Shown in pieces: positions 42,401 to 51,296 of a stretch of 64,000 nt of DNA. Below the pieces are notes generated by a model. That model was not told the DNA's origin. It was given only the letters and a program-made list of their open reading frames with translations, and did no database searches. A program made the translations under genes and the position numbers. The stretch is from Staphylococcus succinus (GTDB lineage: Bacteria > Bacillota > Bacilli > Staphylococcales > Staphylococcaceae), in NCBI RefSeq assembly GCF_029024945.1, contig NZ_CP118976.1, positions 2,046,001 through 2,110,000 of the forward strand. Direction: 5' to 3'. Position 1 is the first letter of the stretch; every line of letters starts with the position of its first letter.

Positions 42401-45238
42401 TTATCGTTTTACCGTATCTCTTTCTAATACAGCTTTTAAATATTGACCAGTGTAACTTTCTTTTACTTCAGCAATATCTTCTGGTGTGCCTGTAGCTACA
42501 ACGGTTCCGCCACCGTCTCCTCCTTCTGGTCCTAAATCAATAATATAATCGGCCATCTTGATAACATCTAAGTTATGCTCGATAATGACAACAGTTTCTC
42601 CATTTTCCACAAGTTTATTAAGTACTTTTAGCAAGCGGCTAATATCATCAACATGGAGGCCCGTCGTTGGCTCATCTAGAATATAAATGGAACGACCAGT
42701 AGAACGTTTGTGTAATTCAGAAGCAAGTTTCACACGTTGCGCCTCACCACCAGATAAAGTAGTTGCAGGTTGCCCTAACGTTACGTAGCCCAACCCAACA
42801 TCCACAAGTGTTTGTAATTTACGATGAATCTTCGGTACTTTTTCAAAGAAAAATGTTGCTTCTTCAGCAGTCATTGCTAATATATCAGAAATGTTCTTTC
42901 CTTTATAAGTAACTTCTAGTGTCTCACGATTATATCTTGAACCACCACAAACTTCACAAGGGACATATACATCAGGTAAGAAATGCATTTCAATTTTAAT
43001 AATGCCATCACCTTTACACGCTTCGCAACGGCCACCTTTAACATTAAAACTGAAACGCCCTTTCGAATAGCCTCTCACTTTGGCTTCATTAGTTTGAGCA
43101 AAAATATCTCTGATGTTATCAAAGACTCCTGTATACGTTGCTGGGTTCGATCTTGGCGTACGTCCAATCGGTGACTGATCAATATCTATAATACGCTCCA
43201 ATTGATCAATACCTTGTATATCATCACAGTCTCCGGGTTTAACCTTAGATTTATTAATCTCTTTTGCTAATGATTTATATAACACTTCATTTACTAGCGT
43301 ACTCTTACCAGATCCTGAAACACCTGTGACAACAGTCATTGTAGATAACGGAAAATCAACGTCGATTTCTTTTAGATTATTACTACGTGCACCTTTAACA
43401 CTTATCTTTCTATCTGTAATTTCACGACGTACTTCAGGCACTTCTATACGTTTTTTACCACTTAAATATTGACCAGTTAAGGATTTTTTACTATTCATTA
43501 CCTGCTTTGGAGTGCCACTAGCAACAATTTCTCCACCATGCTCTCCTGCACCTGGTCCAACATCTACTAAGTAATCTGCCGCCCGCATAGTATCATCATC
43601 ATGTTCGACAACTATAAGTGTATTTCCAAGATCACGCATTTCTTTCAAAGTATCGATAAGTCGGTCATTATCACGTTGGTGTAACCCAATTGATGGTTCA
43701 TCTAAGACATAGAGTACACCTGAAAGTCTTGATCCAATTTGAGTAGCCAAACGAATACGTTGTGCTTCTCCACCAGATAAAGAACCTGACGCACGATTAA
43801 GCGTTAAGTATTCTAAACCAACATTATATAAAAACTCAAGACGTGAAATGATTTCCTTTAATATTTGATCTGCAATTTTTTGATCTTGGTCTGACAATTC
43901 AATATGTCGATAATGATATAACGCTGTTTTGATTGAATTTTCAACAATTTCACCTATATTTTTCCCAGCGACATAAACAGATAACGCCTCAGGACTCAAA
44001 CGTTTACCATGACATGTCTCACAAGGTAGTTCCGTCATGTACTTGCTCATCATTTCTCTCACGAGTTCTGAGGGAGATTCATGGTAACGTCGATTAATAT
44101 TATTGATAACACCTTCAAATTCCATAGTACGTTTACGTGTTGTACCGTTTCGCTGTTTAAAGACAAATTCAATTTCTTTGCCGTTTGAACCATTAAGGAT
44201 AATATCTTTTTGTCTAGCTGTTAATGTTTTAAATGGTTTATCCATGTTAATTTTGTATACTTCACATACACGATTTAACAGTGTTGGATAAAAATCAGAA
44301 CTCGTTGGTTCCCATGCTACAATAGCACCTTCGTTTAATGTTTTATTTTTATCAGGTACGATTAAATCTAAGTCTACTTTTAATTTTTGACCTAAACCAT
44401 CACAAGTTGGACATGCTCCAAATGGACTGTTAAAACTGAACATTCGTGGCTCTAATTCTCCAATTGAAAATCCACATATTGGACATGCATGATTCTCAGA
44501 GAACTTTAATTCATCGCCGTCAATGATATCTACAATTAAACTACCTTCTGAAAGATTCAAGCCAGTCTCAATAGAATCAGCAAGACGCGCTTCTATGCCT
44601 TCTTTGACCACAAGTCTATCAATAACAACTTCAATTGTATGATTTTTATTTTTGTCTAATTCAGGTACTTCATTTACATCTGTAATCTCACCATCTACAC
44701 GTACGCGTACATAACCTTTTTTGCTGATATCATCGATAAGTTTTTCTTGTGATCCTTTTCTATGTGAAACCACAGGCGCTAATAGTTGAATCTTAGAACG
44801 TTCTTCAAGCTGCATGACGCGATCTACCATTTGCTGAACGGTTTGGGATTCTATTTCAATACCATGATTGGGGCAGAATGGCTTTCCAACACGAGCATAA
44901 AGCAGACGAATATAATCATATATTTCAGTAACTGTCGCTACGGTTGATCTTGGGTTCTTACTTGTCGTCTTTTGATCGATAGATATTGCTGGAGATAAAC
45001 CTTCTATAGTGTCCACATCAGGTTTATCCATTTGACCTAAAAACTGTCGTGCATAAGCACTCAAAGATTCTACATATCTGCGTTGTCCTTCCGCATATAT
45101 CGTATCGAAGGCGAGTGAGGATTTGCCCGACCCTGATAGACCTGTCATAACAATGAGTTTATCCTTTGGTATTTCAATATCTACATCTTTTAAATTGTGG
45201 GCGCGTGCCCCTTTTACTACAATGGATGGTTGTTTCAT
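42401..45238 (-). CDS. uvrA: Excinuclease ABC subunit A
   Basis: A 945-residue UvrA with two ABC ATPase modules: Walker A GLSGSGKSSLAFDTIY and GVSGSGKSTLVNEVLY, two LSGGEAQR signatures, and zinc fingers (CPICGFSIGELEPR, CEACKGDGIIKIEMHF with CEVCGG). It recognises bulky DNA damage and loads UvrB. ATG 45238 is preferred over GTG 45247 because AGAAGGGTG lies 6 bases before it. The gene overlaps or abuts the uvrB stop codon, so the two are coupled. Confidence 0.98.
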   Translation of the reverse strand: MKQPSIVVKGARAHNLKDVDIEIPKDKLIVMTGLSGSGKSSLAFDTIYAEGQRRYVESLSAYARQFLGQMDKPDVDTIEGLSPAISIDQKTTSKNPRSTVATVTEIYDYIRLLYARVGKPFCPNHGIEIESQTVQQMVDRVMQLEERSKIQLLAPVVSHRKGSQEKLIDDISKKGYVRVRVDGEITDVNEVPELDKNKNHTIEVVIDRLVVKEGIEARLADSIETGLNLSEGSLIVDIIDGDELKFSENHACPICGFSIGELEPRMFSFNSPFGACPTCDGLGQKLKVDLDLIVPDKNKTLNEGAIVAWEPTSSDFYPTLLNRVCEVYKINMDKPFKTLTARQKDIILNGSNGKEIEFVFKQRNGTTRKRTMEFEGVINNINRRYHESPSELVREMMSKYMTELPCETCHGKRLSPEALSVYVAGKNIGEIVENSIKTALYHYRHIELSDQDQKIADQILKEIISRLEFLYNVGLEYLTLNRASGSLSGGEAQRIRLATQIGSRLSGVLYVLDEPSIGLHQRDNDRLIDTLKEMRDLGNTLIVVEHDDDTMRAADYLVDVGPGAGEHGGEIVASGTPKQVMNSKKSLTGQYLSGKKRIEVPEVRREITDRKISVKGARSNNLKEIDVDFPLSTMTVVTGVSGSGKSTLVNEVLYKSLAKEINKSKVKPGDCDDIQGIDQLERIIDIDQSPIGRTPRSNPATYTGVFDNIRDIFAQTNEAKVRGYSKGRFSFNVKGGRCEACKGDGIIKIEMHFLPDVYVPCEVCGGSRYNRETLEVTYKGKNISDILAMTAEEATFFFEKVPKIHRKLQTLVDVGLGYVTLGQPATTLSGGEAQRVKLASELHKRSTGRSIYILDEPTTGLHVDDISRLLKVLNKLVENGETVVIIEHNLDVIKMADYIIDLGPEGGDGGGTVVATGTPEDIAEVKESYTGQYLKAVLERDTVKR

Positions 45239-45243
45239 ATTTG

Positions 45244-47226
45244 TCACCCTTCTGCTTTTAATTCAAATAACATATCTCTAAGTTCTGTAGCTTTTTCGAA
45301 ATCTAAATCTTTAGCTGCTTGCTTCATTTCTTTTTCTATATTGGCAATCGTTTTTTGTCGTTCTTTTTTCGTCATTTTCTTAGGTACTTCAGTTTGTTGT
45401 TGTTCATTTGTTTCATCATTATCAACTGTAGCACTAATGACATCGTGTATTTTTTTATTGATTGTAGTTGGCGTAATGTTATGTTTTTCATTATATGCTT
45501 GTTGAATCGAACGACGTCGCTCTGTTTCATCCATAGCGAAGCGCATAGAGTCAGTAACCTTATCTCCATACATAATAACTTCTCCACCACTATTACGCGC
45601 TGCACGTCCTATGGTTTGTACGAGTGACCGTTCTGAACGTAAGAAACCTTCTTTGTCTGCGTCGAGAATAACTACAAGCGAAACTTCAGGAATATCGATA
45701 CCTTCACGTAATAAATTAATCCCTACGATGACATCGTAGGTGCCCATACGCAAATCCCGAATGATTTCAATACGTTCTAACGTTTTAATTTCAGAGTGTA
45801 AGTAGTTTACTTTAATTCCCGCTTCTTTTAAATACGTCGTTAAATCTTCACTCATTTTTTTAGTCAACGTGGTAACTAACACACGTTCATTACGTTCTAT
45901 GCGTTCATAAATTTCGCTGATTAAATCATCAATTTGATTTTCAGTTGGACGTAAATCAATCTTAGGATCTAATAATCCGGTTGGACGAATAATTTGTTGA
46001 ACCATTTCATCTGTATGTTCTAACTCATATGGCCCTGGTGTTGCAGATACATAAACAAGTTGATTAGTTTTATCTTCAAACTCAGAAAATTGCAAGGGTC
46101 TGTTATCCAAAGCACTCGGTAGACGGAACCCATGATCGACAAGCACCTGCTTACGTGCACGGTCACCATTATACATACCCCTTATTTGTGGTAACGTCAC
46201 ATGTGATTCGTCGATCATCACTAACCAATCGTCTCCAAAATAATCTAAGAGTGTATACGGTGTAGAACCCATAGGTCTTAATGTTAAATGTACTGAATAA
46301 TTTTCAATACCAGAACAAAAGCCCATCTCTCTCATCATTTCTAAGTCATAATTCGTACGTTGTTCTAAACGTTGTGCTTCTAGTAATTTATTCTCAGAGC
46401 GTAATTCAGTTAATCGCTCTTCTAATTCTGTTTCAATTCTTTGAATGGCTGATTTCATTTTTTCTTCGCGTGTTACGAAATGGGATGCTGGGAAGATAGC
46501 GAAGTGGTCACGTTCTCTTAATACTTCCCCTGTTAGATAATTCACTTCTCGTATGCGATCAATTTCATCACCAAAAAACTCTACCCTAATACACATTTCT
46601 TCACGAGAGGCTGGAAAGATTTCTACTACATCTCCTCTGACACGGAACGTCCCGCGTCTAAAATCAATATCGTTTCTTGTGTATTGAACATCTACAAGTT
46701 TTCTTAAAAGTTCACTTCTATCCATTTCCATACCTACTCGAACACTAACAACTAAATCCCGATATTCTTCGGGATTACCTAAACCATAGATGCAACTTAC
46801 ACTTGCGATAATAATAACATCATCCCGTTCAAAAAGTGCACTTGTAGCGGAGTGGCGTAATTGATCAATTTCATCGTTAATTGAAGCATCTTTTTCTATA
46901 AATGTATCTGTAGATGGTACATACGCTTCTGGTTGATAATAATCATAATAACTGACAAAGTATTCTACTCTATTTTCTGGAAAAAATTCTTTAAATTCAC
47001 TATATAATTGTCCTGCTAATGTTTTATTATGAGCGATAATCAACGTAGGTTTGCCTACTTGCTGAATAACGTTACTCATTGTAAATGTTTTACCTGTACC
47101 CGTAGCCCCAAGTAATGTTTGGTGTCTTTTGCCTTCGTTTACACCCTTTACAATTTCTTTTATCGCTCCTGGTTGATCACCTTGTGGTTCAAAGTCAGAT
47201 TGTAGTTTAAATGGATAGTGTTCCAT
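45244..47226 (-). CDS. uvrB: Excinuclease ABC subunit B
   Basis: A 660-residue DNA repair helicase-like protein. Walker A GATGTGKT at residues 40-47, the beta-hairpin region YYDYYQPEAYVPSTDTFIEKD, DEAD-type box VMIDESHVTLPQ, helicase motif QTIGRAARN and the C-terminal UVR domain (EKEMKQAAKDLDFEKATELRD) are seen. It verifies damage and recruits UvrC. A LexA box upstream indicates SOS induction. It is the first gene of uvrB-uvrA. Confidence 0.98.
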   Translation of the reverse strand: MEHYPFKLQSDFEPQGDQPGAIKEIVKGVNEGKRHQTLLGATGTGKTFTMSNVIQQVGKPTLIIAHNKTLAGQLYSEFKEFFPENRVEYFVSYYDYYQPEAYVPSTDTFIEKDASINDEIDQLRHSATSALFERDDVIIIASVSCIYGLGNPEEYRDLVVSVRVGMEMDRSELLRKLVDVQYTRNDIDFRRGTFRVRGDVVEIFPASREEMCIRVEFFGDEIDRIREVNYLTGEVLRERDHFAIFPASHFVTREEKMKSAIQRIETELEERLTELRSENKLLEAQRLEQRTNYDLEMMREMGFCSGIENYSVHLTLRPMGSTPYTLLDYFGDDWLVMIDESHVTLPQIRGMYNGDRARKQVLVDHGFRLPSALDNRPLQFSEFEDKTNQLVYVSATPGPYELEHTDEMVQQIIRPTGLLDPKIDLRPTENQIDDLISEIYERIERNERVLVTTLTKKMSEDLTTYLKEAGIKVNYLHSEIKTLERIEIIRDLRMGTYDVIVGINLLREGIDIPEVSLVVILDADKEGFLRSERSLVQTIGRAARNSGGEVIMYGDKVTDSMRFAMDETERRRSIQQAYNEKHNITPTTINKKIHDVISATVDNDETNEQQQTEVPKKMTKKERQKTIANIEKEMKQAAKDLDFEKATELRDMLFELKAEG

Positions 47227-47366
47227 AGTGACACACGCCTCCTATATTTTTTCTAGTTACTATGAACATACTTTATGTGCCTATTCCCTATGTTAAAAAT
47301 TGTATGTTTAATATCTGCATATGCTTAATCTTGTTATATATTTTAACAGATTTCAAGTTATTAAAG

Positions 47367-47380
47367 CAAACATTTGTTCG
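47367..47380 (-). promoter_or_regulatory. LexA (SOS) box upstream of uvrB
   Basis: On the minus strand CGAACAAATGTTTG, matching the Gram-positive SOS box CGAAC-N4-GTTYG with one weak base (GTTT in place of GTTC). Position 140 bases before uvrB, a known SOS gene. Confidence 0.7.
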
Positions 47381-47406
47381 CATAAATAACATAGTTTACT
47401 ATAAAG

Positions 47407-47439
47407 AAAAAACAAACATAGTGACGTTACCATGTTTGC
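47407..47439 (-). terminator. Terminator of csbA
   Basis: CAAACAT pairs with ATGTTTG around a short inner stem and is followed by six T on the minus strand; it separates csbA from the uvrB promoter. Confidence 0.75.
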
Positions 47440-47538
47440 CTTAATTGCTTATGCCAATTTTAATTTTTTATTATTTAGGATATATTATTATAATGTTTTC
47501 ACTTTACTATAGCAATTTAGTTGCTCAATACACATTGT

Positions 47539-47769
47539 TCAGTCATCTTCTTTTTTATGTAATTTTAATTGGTCAATAATAATGTAACCAGCTAATAATG
47601 AGACAACATCGATAAAAATGATCCATTCGTTATGAAAAAATCCCTTTTCTATTGAGGCGCCAACAATGACAAATGCCAAAATTGACCCTACCCACTTGCT
47701 TCTAGTTAATACGCTAAATAATACAACGAGAATGCATGGAAAAAATGCTGCAAGCATAAACCAAATCAT
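47539..47769 (-). CDS. csbA: CsbA family membrane protein
   Basis: A 76-residue protein with two or three membrane helices and a charged tail KLHKKEDD. FFPCILVVLFSVLTRSKWVG and IFIDVVSLLAGY match Bacillus CsbA, a sigma-B-controlled protein that also lies next to uvrB in Bacillus. Its role is unknown. It starts five bases after the stop of the HD-domain gene, so they are co-transcribed. Confidence 0.85.
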   Translation of the reverse strand: MIWFMLAAFFPCILVVLFSVLTRSKWVGSILAFVIVGASIEKGFFHNEWIIFIDVVSLLAGYIIIDQLKLHKKEDD

Positions 47770-47774
47770 TCACT

Positions 47775-48416
47775 TCACCCATTTCTATTGTTTAGAATGG
47801 CCATCGTCGTTTCTCGTAACTCTTTTCTTGGTATAAATTTCTCTGTTAACATTTCTGGAATAATATTATCGATAAAATCTTGTACTGAACTAAGATGATC
47901 GAATTGCATGATTGTCTCTAAAGACATTTCATATATTTCAAAAAATAACGGCTCTGGATTACGTTTTTGTATTTCTCCAAATGTTTCATATAATAAATCT
48001 ATTTTATCAGCGACCGATAGTATCTGGCCTTCAAGTGAATCGTCTTTGCCTTCTTGGAGCCTTTTACGATAAATATCTTGATAAGGTTCTGGAATTTCTT
48101 CATTTATAAAGTGGTCTACCATTTCTTCTTCAACTTGTGAGAACAATTTTTTTAATTCCCCACTTGCATACTTCACTGGCGTTTTAATATCTCCAGTAAA
48201 AATTTCTGCAAAATCATGGTTCAAAGCTTTTTCATACAAACTTTTCCAATCAACTTCATTGCCATGGTATTCCTCTACCGTTCCCAAATATTGTGCAATT
48301 TTAGCAACTTTAAATGAATGCGCAGCGACATTATGTTCAAAGTATTTAAATTGTCCCGGTAATCTAATTAATTTTTCTAAATCAGATAAGCGTTTAAAAT
48401 ATTGATGTACTCCCAT
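47775..48416 (-). CDS. YfbR-like HD-domain phosphohydrolase
   Basis: A 213-residue HD-domain protein: EHNVAAHSFKVAKIAQYLG near residue 30, ALNHDFAEIFTGDIKTPVKYAS near 67 and SVADKIDLLYETFGEIQKRN further on. These fit the YfbR/HDDC2 group, 5'-deoxynucleotidases that use a divalent metal. Its substrate here would be deoxynucleoside monophosphates by family analogy. GGAGGCG precedes the ATG. Confidence 0.85.
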   Translation of the reverse strand: MGVHQYFKRLSDLEKLIRLPGQFKYFEHNVAAHSFKVAKIAQYLGTVEEYHGNEVDWKSLYEKALNHDFAEIFTGDIKTPVKYASGELKKLFSQVEEEMVDHFINEEIPEPYQDIYRKRLQEGKDDSLEGQILSVADKIDLLYETFGEIQKRNPEPLFFEIYEMSLETIMQFDHLSSVQDFIDNIIPEMLTEKFIPRKELRETTMAILNNRNG

Positions 48417-48563
48417 GACATCGCCTCCTAGTTTATTTAATGATTGATTATACTTGTTTTTATAATATCATTCAACAATCAAAATGTCTTATCAATATAA
48501 CTGAAGATAGATAATTATTTTTATGATATAGATAATTTAATAAATCAATTACTTTTGTTGCCT

Positions 48564-48614
48564 AATAATATAACAACCACTCCTCTATATTATTGGAGTG
48601 GTTGTTATATTATT
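48564..48614. terminator. Long perfect hairpin terminator
   Basis: A perfect 20-bp stem (48564-48583 with 48595-48614) with an 11-base loop, between the amidase gene and the HD gene. It is AT-rich at the base and can work in both directions. Confidence 0.85.
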
Positions 48615-48682
48615 GAATGCTTATTGAATTAGAAATACACATTATGGCGAGACTTTTAGCGTCTTGTATTCTCACGTTACTG

Positions 48683-48722
48683 TATTCATTAATGATTGAT
48701 TATAATCAATCATTAATGAATA
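48683..48722. repeat. 40-bp perfect palindrome overlapping the amidase stop codon
   Basis: Bases 48683-48722 are self-complementary around 48702/48703 and include the last codons and TAA of the LysM-CHAP gene. There is no clear T run, so it is more likely an mRNA 3'-end hairpin than a full terminator. Confidence 0.75.
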
Positions 48723-49654
48723 TAGTTATATTGATATGCATTATGAATTGTTCTATATGACTTTTGTCCTAGGCCTTGCCAATTCATTTCTGATACTAAA
48801 ATAGAGCCGTCTGCATTTTTACGTTCTACAACACCTACATGACCATATTGGCCTGCATTACTTTGAATAATAGCTCCTACTTCCGGTGTATGATTTACGC
48901 GATAGCCGTTTTGACTTGCGGCAACAGCCCAATTATTTGCGTTGCCCCATAAATTCCCAACTGATTTACCTAGTTGTTGGCGACGATCAAACGCATAGAA
49001 CGTACATTGTCCACGGTCATAATAATTACGCCCATTTGAAACTACTGGTACTTCATTATTTGGCTTTGTTGGTAAATAATCTGCGTGTGAAGTGACGCTT
49101 TGTTTCGTTACTTTTAAATCTGGGGTATGTGTCCATTCATTTTGTACTACCGGTATTGCGCGGTTTGAAGTCACAGATGTGTTTGAATTGGAGGATGAAT
49201 TATCGACACGGCTACTACCACTTGTATCTTGAGTATATGTTTGATTTATTTCATTAAAATATGTTTGTTGTTGATTATTTAAATGTGCCGATCCTTTTTC
49301 TGACACTGCTAATAGTTCCCCTGGATATATCATTTCTCCTACGTTCGGATTTAGTTGATACAACTGCTCCATGGTGATATTGTACTTTAACGCTATACTT
49401 TGTATAGTATCCCCATATTTTACTTCTACTATATCGCTATCTGGTAAGATTAACTGCTCACCTACACTCACATCATATTTGTCTGATAATTGATTTAATG
49501 CTTTAATTTCACTCGTTGTTGTTGCGAAGGTTTGTGCTATATCAGATAAATTAGTATCCTCTTTTACTGTATGTACTTGATCGGCTGAAGCGATACTATT
49601 AATTCCCAAAAATAATGCTGTCGATGTTACAAAAAATGCTATTCCCTTCTTCAT
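48713..49654 (-). CDS. LysM-CHAP peptidoglycan hydrolase, Sle1/Aaa-like amidase
   Basis: A 313-residue secreted protein: signal peptide (1-24, ending ASA), two LysM wall-binding repeats (about 26-70: HTVKEDTNLSDIAQTF; about 73-117: VKYGDTIQSIALKYNITMEQLYQLNP), a serine/asparagine-rich linker (130-165) and a CHAP domain (about 195-313) with the cysteine in GQCTFYAFDRR and the histidine in YGHVGVVE. Sle1 has three LysM repeats; this one has two. It should cut the N-acetylmuramyl-L-alanine bond during cell separation. A WalR box lies upstream. Confidence 0.92.
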   Translation of the reverse strand: MKKGIAFFVTSTALFLGINSIASADQVHTVKEDTNLSDIAQTFATTTSEIKALNQLSDKYDVSVGEQLILPDSDIVEVKYGDTIQSIALKYNITMEQLYQLNPNVGEMIYPGELLAVSEKGSAHLNNQQQTYFNEINQTYTQDTSGSSRVDNSSSNSNTSVTSNRAIPVVQNEWTHTPDLKVTKQSVTSHADYLPTKPNNEVPVVSNGRNYYDRGQCTFYAFDRRQQLGKSVGNLWGNANNWAVAASQNGYRVNHTPEVGAIIQSNAGQYGHVGVVERKNADGSILVSEMNWQGLGQKSYRTIHNAYQYNYIH

Positions 49655-49726
49655 GATGTCTCAATCCTTTGCTGTTTTAATTTTATTCACCATTAATATA
49701 GCACAAAATATTATATCTTTTTCTTA

Positions 49727-49743
49727 TGTTACCCGAATGTAAT
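49727..49743. promoter_or_regulatory. WalR (YycF) box upstream of the LysM-CHAP gene
   Basis: TGTTAC-CCGAA-TGTAAT on the plus strand is an exact match to the WalR consensus TGTWAH-N5-TGTWAH. It lies about 75 bases upstream of the amidase start. Cell wall hydrolase genes are the standard WalKR targets. Confidence 0.75.
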
Positions 49744-49907
49744 ATAACCGTTATTTTATATGTTGGGATTTTTATTTTATAACGTCAACAAAACAACATA
49801 AACATTGATCTGACAATGTTTAAACTTATTATTTACCATTCCTCAGTTTAAGGCGTGTAATAAGAATATTTGAAAATTACATTTATTTATGTTCCTCTTT
49901 AATCAAT

Positions 49908-49948
49908 AAAAAACTGAACACACATGTTTAAATGTATGCTCAGTTTTT
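49908..49948 (-). terminator. Terminator of prfB
   Basis: AAAAACTGA pairs with TCAGTTTTT at the base of an imperfect stem just after the prfB stop codon, with a T run on both strands. Confidence 0.7.
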
Positions 49949-49957
49949 GAGTTTTCT

Positions 49958-51074
49958 TTAATTTTCAGAGTGATCCATTTGGCTACGTAAATAAGATTCT
50001 ATAAATGGTCCTATATCTCCATCCATAACAGCATCAACTTTCCCTGTTTCTTCATTTGTTCTATGATCTTTGACCATAGCATAAGGGTGAAAAACATATG
50101 ATCTAATCTGGCTACCCCAACCAATTTCTTTTTGTTCACCACGAATTTCTGCCATTTCCTGCTCTTGTTCCTCAATTTTTAATTGGTACAATTTGGATTT
50201 CAATGTTTTCATAGCAGCTTCTCTATTTTTGATTTGAGACCGTTCATTTTGGTTATTGACTACTATACCAGAAGGGTGGTGAGTAATTCGAATTGCGGAT
50301 TCTGTTTTGTTAATGTGTTGTCCACCTGCACCTGATGCTCTAAACGTATCAACGGTAATATCATCAGGGTTGATATCAATTTCAATTTCTGTATTATTAA
50401 ATTCTGGTATAACATCACACGATGCAAATGATGTATGTCTTCTGCCAGACGAATCAAATGGTGATATACGTACTAGACGATGAACGCCTTTTTCTGCTTT
50501 TAAGTAACCATAAGCATTATGTCCTTTTATGACTAAAGTAACACTCTTAACACCCGCTTCATCTCCAGGCAAGTAATCGGCAATTTCTACCTTGAAACCT
50601 TTTTGTTCACAGTAACGTTGGTACATTCTTAATAACATGTTCGTCCAATCTTGAGACTCTGTACCGCCAGCGCCTGGGTGAAGTTCCATAATTGCACCAT
50701 TTGCATCATAAGGCCCATCAAGTAATAGTTGTAATTCAAATTGATCTATACTTGTTTTGAACTCCATAACATTTTGCTCTAAATCATGTTTCATGAGCGC
50801 ATCATCTTCTTCAAGCAATAGCTCTCTTGTAGTATCCATATCATCAATTTCAGATTCTAAACCACGGTATGCATTTACTATAGATTTTAATGCGTTATTT
50901 TTATCAATGACTGCTTGGGCCTCATTTTGGTCATCCCAAAAAGTAGGGTCAGTCATCTTTTCTTCATATTCTTGAATATTTGTCTCTTTTTCTTCTAAGT
51001 CAAAGAGACCCCCTAAGTTGTTCTAATTTTTCTTTATAGTTATCTATATTACGCTTAATTTCTGATAATTCCAT
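49958..51074 (-). CDS. prfB: Peptide chain release factor 2, with programmed +1 frameshift
   Basis: The gene starts at ATG 51074 (AGGAGAGA upstream) with MELSEIKRNIDNYKEKLEQL and reaches an in-frame TGA after RGSL at 51000-51002. Translation continues in the +1 frame as DLEEKETNIQEYEEKMTDPT through to 49958, giving 371 residues. The GGQ motif that triggers peptide release is in SGAGGQHINKTESA. RF2 recognises UGA and UAA. The stop is the well-known autoregulatory site, not a mutation. The gene lies downstream of secA in the usual order, but with a terminator between. Confidence 0.98.
51000..51020 (-). other. Programmed +1 frameshift site of prfB
   Basis: On the minus strand an internal Shine-Dalgarno-like AGGGGG lies three bases before CTT-TGA-C. 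When RF2 is scarce, the ribosome pauses at the TGA and slips from CTT to TTT, making more RF2. Confidence 0.95.
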
Positions 51075-51233
51075 TAGACATCTCTCCTGTTATTGTACGA
51101 ATGATAAATTTATTAAACTCCAAAATCATTTTATTCAATATAACTATTCTACAAAAGTTTTATATTAATGCCAACTTTATTCGTCTCACAACATCTTTCA
51201 GTTAATATAAGATAAATTCACTTCAAGACAAAT

Positions 51234-51276
51234 AAAACTGGAAGTTGATAGCATTACCATCAAGTCTCCCAGCTTT
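51234..51276 (-). terminator. Terminator of secA
   Basis: AAAACTGGAAGTTGATA pairs imperfectly with ATCAAGTCTCCCAGCTTT, with a T run on the minus strand, 20 bases after the secA stop codon. Confidence 0.75.
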
Positions 51277-51296
51277 AAATAAGCATCACTTATACA

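Noticed and set aside
45197..45627. Plus-strand frames opposite the uvrB 3' end
   Set aside because: They lie fully inside uvrA/uvrB, lack ribosome sites and have no plausible protein composition.
50956..51074. Apparent truncation of prfB by an in-frame TGA
   Set aside because: The AGGGGG...CTT-TGA-C context is the classic programmed frameshift site of release factor 2, so the gene is intact.
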